The notes under the pieces: generated by a model
What the model saw: only the letters and a program-made list of their open reading frames with translations
Databases searched by the model: none
Told to the model about the DNA's origin: nothing
Shown: positions 34,831 to 45,355 of the stretch, in pieces
Position numbering within the stretch: the first letter of the stretch is position 1
How the letters are laid out: each line of letters opens with the position of its first letter
Position numbers and translations under genes: made by a program
Origin: Culex pipiens pallens
Lineage: Eukaryota; Arthropoda; Insecta; Diptera; Culicidae
Assembly (NCBI RefSeq): GCF_016801865.2
Contig: NC_068938.1
Location: 133,142,416-133,206,415 of the forward strand
Direction: 5' to 3'
Length of the DNA: 64,000 nucleotides

Positions 34831-37800
34831 CTACAACTTACACTTACTGCCCTTTGGTTTGATGTCGATGTATGGCTGCACCATCGGGTAGAGGGCGCGC
34901 GTCGATTTGAAGCTGGCCAGATCGCACACCTTGACAAAGTCCTTCGCGTCGGCGGTTTCGTTGGTGGAGCGCTCGGTCGCCTCGGGTGGGGCGTCCCGGT
35001 GGCCGGCTCCGCCCTCCGCCGTTGACACCACGTGGATCGAGAGGGAACGGCGGGAGGGTGCTCCCAAGATGATGTAGTCCTGAGATAGACAATGTTTACC
35101 ATGAGATTCTGTTCTTTCAAGCTTAACAATAAATCTGCAGAAATTAGCTGTAAAATTTCCCTATCAATTGGCGCACTTTACGCACGACTTCGACTTGTGT
35201 TGCTAGGCGTTGTGTTGTTCCAAAAAATCTTTAATGTCTCACGTTTAGCTTTCTTTGCTGAGAAAATTCCTTCTCAATCTCACAGAATTTAGGAATTTCA
35301 GAATTTTAGAATTTTAGAATTTTAGAATTTTAGAATTTTAGAATTTCAGAATTTCAGAATTTTAGAATTTATTGAATTTTAGAATTTTAAAATTTTAGAA
35401 TTTTAGAATTTTAGAATTTTAAAATTTTAGAATTTTAGAATTTTAGAATTTTAGAATTTTAGAATTTTAGAATTTTAGAATTTCAGAATTTTAGAATTAT
35501 AGAATTATAGAATTTTAGAATTTTAGAATTTTAGAATTTTAGAATTTTAGAATTTTAGAATTTAGAATTTTAGAATTTTAGAATTTTAGAATTTTAGAAT
35601 TTTAGAATTTTAGAATTTTAGAATTTTAGAATTTTAGAATTTTAGAATTTTAGAATTTTAGAATTTTAGAATTTTAGAATTTTAGAATTTTAGAATTTTA
35701 GAATTTTAGAATTTTAGAATTTTAGAATTTTAGAATTTTAGAATTTTAGAATTTTAGAATTTTAGAATTTTAGAATTTTAGAATTTTAGAATTTTAGAAT
35801 TTTAGAATTTTAGAATTTTAGAATTTTAGAATTTTAGAATTTTAGAATTTTAGAATTTTAGAATTTTAGAATTTTAGAATTTTAGAATTTTAGAATTTTA
35901 GAATTTTAGAATTTTAGAATTTTAGAATTTTAGAATTTTAGAATTTTAGAATTTTAGAATTTTAGAATTTTAGAATTTTAGAATTTTAGAATTTTAGAAT
36001 TTTAGAATTTTAGAATTTTAGAATTTTAGAATTTTAGAATTTTAGAATTTTAGAATTTTAGAATTTTAGAATTTTAGAATTTTAGAATTTTAGAATTTTA
36101 GAATTTTAGAATTTTAGAATTTTAGAATTTTAGAATTTTAGAATTTTAGAATTTTAGAATTTTAGAATTTTAGAATTTTAGAATTTTAGAATTTTAGAAT
36201 TTTAGAATTTTAGAATTTTAGAATTTTAGAATTTTAGAATTTATTGAATTTTAGAATTTTAGAATTTTAGAATTTCAGAATTTCAGAATTTTAGAATTTT
36301 AGAATTTTAGAATTTTAGAATTTTAGAATTTTAGAATTTTAGAATTTTAGAATTTTAGAATTTTAGAATTTTAGAATTTTAGAATTTTAGAATTTTAGAA
36401 TTTTAGAATTTTAAAATTTTAGGATTTTAAATTTAGGATTTTTCATTTTGGAATATTAAAAAATATGTTTTTTTTTTTGCTTAATCAACTTTGAAAGTTA
36501 TATTTAAATATATTTGAATTTCTGGAACTTTGAATTTTGAATTTAGAGCTTTAATTTTTGAATATTTTGATCTTTTAATTTTTTTCCAAAAATGTTTAAA
36601 TTAAGTGTTTGATCATTGTGGTAGATGCTTTGGTGGATTTTTGACGGTTCAATGCTAATGAATTAATACAATAAAATCTACCACGGAACTACCGAAATCT
36701 GTTTAACAATACGGCTCTGATATTTTGGCGCAGAAATCATCAGATGATAGTTTTTGTTCTATCACTCATTTGCAACACTGCTCAAGATATTTCGGAACAT
36801 TACCGGAAACCTGGACCATATTTTTTTTCTATCGTCATCAGTAGTATAACCAAAATACAGACTCACCTTATAGTACTCGATGATCTGCTGCTTGGTCAGT
36901 GTCTGCAAAAACGCGACCTCCACCTGGGCCCGATTGAAGTGGTACTGCTGCAGAGAAATCTCGGTCAAAAATTTGCCAAACTGCGTCGACAGCCGCTTGG
37001 GCTTTTCCAGCTTTTGCGCCGCCAGCGCTTCCTTGTGGCGCTTGAACTCCTCCTCGCTCATGTTTTCCAGTTGTTCCTTAAATAAGTAAGGGTATTGATA
37101 TTAAAGTTGTTTTAAGTGATTAATAAAAGTAGCTCACAATCATTCCATTCAAAAAGTGCTCGATCCTCTCCTCGACGTACGCCGGATGTTTCGCAGACTG
37201 TACGATCACCCGAATGCCCTGGACGCCGTTTGACTTGCGCGACCCGCAAAACACAATGTACCCGAGCTGCTCCTTGGTGCGCAACTGATTGTAGCACGGT
37301 TCGCTCAAGATCTGCGTAACCAAGTCGACAAAAACGTTGGACTGATCGTCCTGCATGCCACACTGCAGGTACAGCTCGGCGCACGAACTCTTGTGGTAGT
37401 CGTTGTTCGTTTCGAAGAGACAATTCTCACCTGAAAGATTGATTTTGTTATTGTTGTGAGAACGCTTAGAAAGAAGACTCTGCTCACCATTGTTCAGCTT
37501 GTACTCTCGCTTCAGCATCAGCTGGCGCGCCAACAGCGGAACCACGCTGGCGTCCGTGTTCTTCAGCTTGTCTTCGACCTTGCCGGAGATTTCCAGCGCG
37601 TTTTCTTTGTTCACGTTGCCGTAGATGAAGCACTCGACGTGCATTCGAGAAAGCAGCTCGTCGATGAACGATCGCAGGCGATCCACGGAGAGTACTGGAA
37701 ACAAAAGGAATACATTTTAAGTGTCGCCATCTAGTTTGTCAACCAAGCAACAAAATCTGCTACAACTGCAGCACAACAGTGCACTCTGGTGTTCGGTTTC

Positions 37801-40800
37801 AAAAAAGCCTACTTACAATCGGCCGCGTCAATCAGCTCCTGCTTGGACCAGGCCTGCTCGGTCAACAGCAGCGCCAGATAGTAAACCGCGTGCTGGTAGG
37901 GCTGCTCGGCGTTGTAGTTCTTCAGATTGCGCACGTACTGCTCCTTCAGGATGTCGAACCGCTTCTCGTCGATCTTAAAGTTGTACAAATTGTCCAGCAC
38001 CTTCTCGAGCAGAATGTGCTGCTTGTGGCTGTAGCCGCCAATTGAAACCTGCAAAGAAGTCCCAAAACACTGATTATGCAAATCGACGATGATTGATCCT
38101 AATATTTAAATAGGTAATCTGAATATTACGGTCGTTTTCTTGTTATTACGATGTTCGCTATTTAAAAAAAATTAAAACAGTCCAAATTTTGAAAATAGGA
38201 AGTTTTTTAATTTACATTTAAATGAAAAAAAAAAAATGAAGGCGTTATCAACTGAGAACAAAAAAATATTATTTTCTACGCAAATCTTTATTTATTGTTT
38301 GGCTCATTTGAAAAAAAGGCAGTGAATGACTTCGAAAGTTAAAGCTGCCTCCAATTCTTGTGATCAATCGATTTTTTTCTGACATTTGACTGTGCTCGTA
38401 TTTAGTTTTCACTGCGTCCATCTGACTTTGATACTCTGCTCTCGCTTACACACATCCGAACGAATGATGCAAACGCAATGCAAAGTCAATCGCACAGTCA
38501 TTTAACTCACACCAACTCTTTCATTTGCGCCAAGCTCGTTCGGTGAAATTCTACCGAAATTCCTATCATGCCCATGACAGCGTTCAAATGATTGCTGTCA
38601 CCACACTTAAGGAGCCATTATACTATCGCAAACAAACAAACAAACTCGCAAACTTGTTTGCGGCGAACTCGCAAACAAGGCAAGATGTATGCAGGCTGAC
38701 GTTTGTACAAACAAAGCAGGCAAACTGGCAAACGTCGTCGGGCAAACTGTCAAAAAAGTCAAAGTAGTTATGTCACAGACATAACCGGAATGGCGTAGAC
38801 TACGTAAAGTTTTGAGATGTGGACATAGAGTTTTCCATATAGAGATGGACCCCCCAACAAGCCAGAACTTACACACTCCAGTCAACTCAATCGGACCGCA
38901 ATTGCCATGTAACCTTCCTTTGAATGTGTTGCTAAATCTTTGACTAAAAAGCCTTATTTAAACAATAAAACATCGAATGGAGGAGAGAAGAACGAAAAAC
39001 GATTTTTTCGCGAACCGAATGAACGTTTGGAAGCATAATGTGGGGGAGAGAGAGGGCACAGAGTAAGACAGAGTTCCCACTGCCTCTTGATTTTTGGTTC
39101 AACTTGGTGGTACATCGCGGGTACATCGCACGCCTGCTACCAGCAAACCTTATGGGGCCAAAAAATTAAATGACATTTCTTCTGACTGGTCACTCTGGGT
39201 TACTCTGTGGAGAGGGGTTGGGGGGGGGGGGGGGGGAGCAGCCTCAGAAAGCTGTGCAATCCGTCACCCCCGAAGACTAGTTCCTGAAAGGCATTTCACC
39301 GACTCATCACGGGTGGGACGAGAGACGGGGAGGGATGCAACTCCGAAGAGCTAGGAAGTCTTCACCCCCTACCACGAAAGATCCAAACGGTCCGGCCATC
39401 GAGAGGCAACTGGCTGACGGTGACGACGAGAAGGCGATGCGCGCTTCTTTTGCAGTTCTGGTCCCTCTCTCTCCTGCTGCTGCTGGTTGTGTGATTTTCC
39501 CCTCAAAATAGGTAGGGGAAATATACCCATTTTAATCACTCTAAGCCGTTCGACCAATTCTCATCACTTTTGCCGTTTTCCGCTATTAAATCAACATTTT
39601 CAGATGTAACAACAATGGGGAGTTGCTTGCTCACATTTATTTGAGCTATTTATTACTTTGGAACAGTCAAAAACACTTTATGAAAGCTGTAATTCATGAT
39701 CAAAGTGCTGATAGGCCGATAATAGAAATAGGCTGAGAAATGGTATATTTCCCCTACTTGACCTTCTCGTCCGTGAGTGGGAAGCGCTAATTTTGCTTGC
39801 AAAATCTCTGCATTTTGAAAAACCGGTTCCGTGGCTTAATGGTTACGGCTTCTGCCTCACAAGCTGAAGGTTCAGGGATCAAATCCCGGTCGGTACCTTT
39901 GAAATTTGGAATCAGGAATTTGAACTTTGAATATGAACAAAAACGAAAATGAATCCAGGTGGGATTCGAACTGTGTCGAGCGAGTTGAAAGAACGTACGC
40001 GCTCAGTTTTCTTAAACTTTAATGTGATTTTTATCCGTGTCAAAAGTTTCCCAAGTGAAAGAAATTTGATGCTAGCGAAAGATTATCGCGAATACTTTCT
40101 GCTAGTGAAGTTGGATTTTCGATGAGTGGAGAATTTGTGAAGTTATTCTTGAGGAAAAATCCTGAAAATCGAAGCTAAGTCAAAATAGTTTATTCACTTG
40201 TGTACACGCGACCTACGGGTCGAGGCACACCGCGAGATGTCGTTGGCTGTGCCATGTACTGTGTGTAGCAAAGCTATCAAGGAAGAACAAGAAAAAGTGA
40301 TGTGTTTTGGATCTTGCGGCAAAATAACGCACTTGAATTGCTGTGGAGAAGTGGATAAACACGGTTTCAAGGCCATTTCAACAAACATTGGAATAAAATA
40401 TTTGTGCCACGGTTGCCGCAAGACCCAAACGAGCTACAACTGTGTGCTTGAAAAATGCAATGAAATTATGAAAAACATGGAAAAAATAAAAAACGATATC
40501 GATGAAAAATTGCAAAAAATGGAAGAAAACATAGCTGAAAAAATTAAAAGTGACATGTCTAACATGTTTGCAAAAATGTGTGAAGATCAAAACAAATCAG
40601 AGGAAAAAAGGATGGAAGCTTTTAAAAATCAAATCAATCAATGGTCTGAAGAAAAAAAAGGAAAAACAGTGGATGCTGCAAGTGGTCGCATTCTGCGATC
40701 TCAAACAAAAAATGGCAAGAATGCAGATAGTGAGCAAAGTGATCAGTTAGCCGCAAAGAATAAACCGCTGTTCACAACGGTTGTGAAAAATGGAGAAAAA

Positions 40801-43800
40801 ACCATCAATGAAACGCCAAAAAAGAAAACCGATAGTGTAATCATTGTGAAACCGAAAGCTGATCAAACCACTCGTGAAACAAAACAAGAATTGCGTAGCC
40901 AGATCGATAGAACAACCAACAATATCAGTTTAGTGCGAGAAGGAAACGGTGGATCGGTGATTTTGGGTGTTAAGCAAGCTGATCAAGTTGAGTCAGTGAT
41001 TAAATCAGTGCAGGAAAAATTCGGTGAAAAGTACGAAGTGTCAGTTCCCAAACCCAAGAAACCGCGATTGAAAATCGTTGGCGTAGAAGATGAATTAAGT
41101 GAAAGTGAATTAAAGGAGAGTTTGGTCGACCAGAACGAGTTGTTAGAAGAGATGGAGCTGAAACTGATCACTAAATACCAGAGGGAAAATGCAGCTGGGT
41201 ACATTTCGTACACTTATGTGTTAGAAGTGGATGCAACTTCACATGAGATCATGCTAGAAGCCGAACGAGTGAACTTAGGCTGGGAACGTTGCAGAGTGAT
41301 AGAGTGTTTCGGAATAATTCGTTGCTTCAAATGTTGTAACTATGGACACAAAAGTACAGAGTGCAAAGGAAATGAGGTGTGTGCTAAGTGTACTGGACAA
41401 CATAGAACAGCAGAGTGTACATCTGAGCGGGCGAAGTGCATAAACTGTGAACGGATGAACAAGTCTCGGAAGCTGAACTTAAGCATTGACCACTTTGCGT
41501 TCAGTCATGAATGTGCCATTTACAAAAGACTAGTCGCGAGAAAACGTCAGCAAATTGAACACGATCAATAGCAACCAGTTCCATCAGGGAGATATCCAGT
41601 GATTTGCCTTAATTGTGGTGGTTTGTCAGCAAATTTTGTAGAAGTGAAGTTGTTGATCGAATCTGTGAAACCAAAGCTGGCCTTAATTACCGAAACACAC
41701 GTGATACGAGAAATGGAAAGTGATCAGTTCAATATTAGAGGTTACACGCAGTTAAACTGCTACTCGTCCTCGCGGCACACCGGGGGAGTGTTAATCTATG
41801 TCCATTCGAGTGTTGGTTACAGTAGCTTGATAAATAGTCAAAAGGGGAAAAACTGGCTTCTCGCTATTGAAGTTCGCAAGGGAATGAAACCCGGACGCTT
41901 TGGTGTGGTGTACCATTCACCCAGTGAAAGTGATTCAGTGTTCCTAAACATCTTAGAAGATGAGTGGCTTGAAGAGTTCTTGGATCTGTCGAAGCAAAAT
42001 ATTTTAGCAGGAGATTTTAACATGGATTGGTCAAATGCAACAGATTCACAAAACTTGAAGCTAGTAACTGAAGCTGTGGGACTTAAGCAACATGTGAATC
42101 AGTACACCAGAATAGCTCGCTCTAGTCAAACGATGATAGATTTAGTTTTCTCGAACTGTGATATCAATGTTTGTGTTGTCAATGATTTTAAAATATCTGA
42201 CCATGAGACTCTTTGTTTGTCCTTTCCGAACGAGACCGATGCATGTGAAGAAACGGTAGTGAAGATAAAATGTTGGAAGAATTATTCACGGGGTGCTTTA
42301 TTGAGCTTGCTGAGAGGAAAAATGGCAGCTGTAAGATCTGCTGAAAATATCCACGAGCAAGCAAACTGTCTGGTTCAGGTGATTCGCCAGTGCGTCGGAA
42401 TGTTGGTAGTTGTAAAGTTTGTGAAAACGAGAAAATCGAACAAGTGGTACACAGTTGAGTTAATGGAAATGAAAAGAAGGCGTGATAAACGATACCAACA
42501 TTACCTCGAAGGGAAGTGTGAATGGACTTCTTATAAAGTGATCCGCAATGAATACTCCTGTGCCCTCAGACGAGAGAAGAAAGTGTTCATACAGCGCTCG
42601 ATAGAACAGAACAAAAACAACACCAAAGAACTTTGGAGAATTTTGAAACGATTGATAAAACCGGAACAAGCACCATCAAACTGTGTGAACTTTGATGGTA
42701 CAGATATCCGAGAAGAAAGTCAAATAGCGGACAAGTTCAACTCGTACTTTGTGGATAGCATTGAAGAAATAAGTAGTTCAATTGAGGATGTTGCAGAACC
42801 AAGTGCGTTGAATGGCTCATTCACAGAAGCAGAGTTGAAATGTTTCTCAACAATAACTTTGGAAAAATTGCGCTCCGTTGTGTTGTCTTTGGAAACCAAG
42901 TCAGGTTCGGACGAAATCAGTTCACGTGTGTTAAAAGATTCGTTTGATGTTGTGGGAGAGTTTCTGCTCGAAGTGATAAACTCGTCCTTGGCCTCGGGTG
43001 TAATGCCGGGTTCATGGAAGGAATCAGTTATTGTGCCAATAGAAAAGGTTCCAGGAACGACCAAATCAACTGAATTTAGACCAATAAACATGCTCCCTAT
43101 TTATGAAAAAACTTTGGAACTGATTGTGAAAGAACAGTTGTTGAACTATATCACGAGTAACAATTTGTTAGTGCCAGAACAATCGGGGTATAGAAGGAAC
43201 CATTCGTGTGAAACTGCGTTGAACCTCATTTTAGCTAAATGGAAAGACGAATTAGAAAAGAAATCTAAAGTTATCGCAGTGTTTCTCGACCTAAAACGTG
43301 CGTTTGAAACAATATCTCGGGAAAAGCTCATAAAAGTCCTCGCCAAGTACGGTTTGAAGGAAAAAACACTTGAATGGTTCTCGTCGTACCTGGAAACTAG
43401 AAGCCAAAAAACGAAATTCAACTCTGTGATATCTAGTCCGCTAGAAACCAAGTTTGGTGTCCCACAAGGCAGTGTACTTGGCCCAATCCTGTTCATTCTG
43501 TACATCAATGACCTGAAAAGAGTGCTCAAATACTGTGATATAAACCTTTTTGCTGACGATACTGTGATATTTATTTCTTCCGACAATGCTTTTGCTGCTA
43601 TTCAAAAACTCAACTGTGATCTGTGTAATCTGTCCAACTGGCTTAAACATAAGAAACTAAAACTAAACGTCTCGAAAACAAAGTGCATGATAATAGCCAA
43701 CAAAGCAGTGAATGATCATTGGAATGATGTGAACATTTCTGGAGAAGTTGTAGAACGAGTCACGGAAATCAAATACCTTGGCGTGTTGATAGATGATAAA

Positions 43801-45302
43801 CTGAGTTTTAAGCAGCATATTGACCACATAGTGAAGAAAATAGCGAAGAAGTTTGGTGTTTTGTGTAGATTGTCGAAGGAATTGTCACAGTGGAGCTTAA
43901 TATTTTTGTACAAAGCGTTGATATCTCCCCATTTCGATTTTTGTCCCTCAATTGTGTATCTGGCAAATGAACAACAAATGAATAGACTGCAAAAACTACA
44001 AAACAAAGTGATGAGATTGATTCTCAAATGCAACAGAAGGACACCTAGGCGAGTTATGCTGGAAACACTGCAGTGGCTATCAGTGAGACAAAGAGTAACG
44101 TTTTTGACATTAATGTTGGTGCACAAAATTGCAAAAGGCCAAGCTCCAGAGTATTTGAATGAAAGGATAAAAAGGGGACGAGACATACATTCACATAGAA
44201 CTCGGTTTGCAGATGAAATAAGAACTGCTTCGTTCTTACTTGCATCTTCGCAGAACTCTTTATATTATAAGGGCATAAAATTATACAACAATTTGCCAAG
44301 TGAAGTAAAAAATGAGGACAATTTTAATGTGTTTAAACGGCATTGTTTGTGTTTCGTTAAGAATAATGTTAATTTGTGAAGTTCACGTGTGTTAAATCCC
44401 TAGAGGGTTGCTGTGAAGGAGGCACGTTATGACAGTCGGCATCCGTATAACGGCACACGTCTCTTTGGGTACACGAGAACAAACGTCTCTGGGCCGCGTA
44501 TGTGAAGTGTTATGTGTATGTCAATGAACTTTTTGTTCCAGATGATGATGAGTGAATCATTGCACGTGTGTTAAATCCCTAGAGGGTTGCTGTGAAGGAG
44601 GCACGTTATGACAGTCGGCATCCGTATAACGGTACACGTCTCTTTGGGTACACGAGAACAAACGTCTCTGGGCCTCATATGACAAATTTAACAAAAGCAA
44701 CGCGACTCTGGGCGCGGTAAAACCCTTGAATGGACTCATATGTGTGTGAGATGGGGCGGGGGGGAAATAATCTCAATACCCAGATGGTCCCTGTTCAATG
44801 CAATGTTAAAGAAATAAAGGTTTTTTGATGGACGCGCATGGTTTAAAACAAGAGAATAAATACATAAATAATGAATCAAAAACACAGTTAAATTACAAAA
44901 ATATCTAACAAGATAAATAAACTTCATGTAATCCCATGGGCGGGGGTTAGTGGAGGGCCATCTAACTCACACCTTAGGATTAGTGGTCTGGGTGTCGGCC
45001 AGCAGTGGTAAACAGTCGGCCGTCAGAAGGTTTACACTCCAGCAGTGAATTGATTCGTAATGTTGAAACATGTTATCTTCTCATATTAAATACGCGCTGA
45101 TCCCTGATTTGCCTGAGGGGATTGGAAGTCTAAATATAGATCGAGTTTCCTTCAGATGCTTGCTTCTATGTTCAGGCGGGGCCGAACAATGCCCAGCGAC
45201 CTCGGAATTGGACCGCAACAAGCTCTGTCATTCTGAAATGGGTCGTTGGAAGCAGCGCGAGGGCTATCACCACCTAATACCCGGGACTGAGATAAGTTGT
45301 AT

Positions 45303-45355
<53 letters not shown>

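Larger units (their letters stand above)
40025..44835 (+). mobile_element. CR1/L2-like non-LTR retrotransposon, nearly intact
   Basis: It has ORF1 (zinc knuckles), ORF2 (endonuclease and reverse transcriptase) and a 3' region with a 112-bp duplication. Both protein frames are open. It lies in IDE intron 2 antisense to IDE. The outer limits are approximate: the 5' end is placed after the tRNA-like segment and the 3' end near AATAAAGGTTTTTTG at about 44815. I could not find a target duplication. Confidence 0.8.

Noticed and set aside
39825..39897. Functional tRNA-Val gene
   Set aside because: The acceptor and anticodon stems have mismatches, and a SINE-like linker and inverted arm follow.
42720..44299. 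Minus-strand frames opposite the retrotransposon
   Set aside because: They are antisense to the reverse transcriptase and have no motif of their own.
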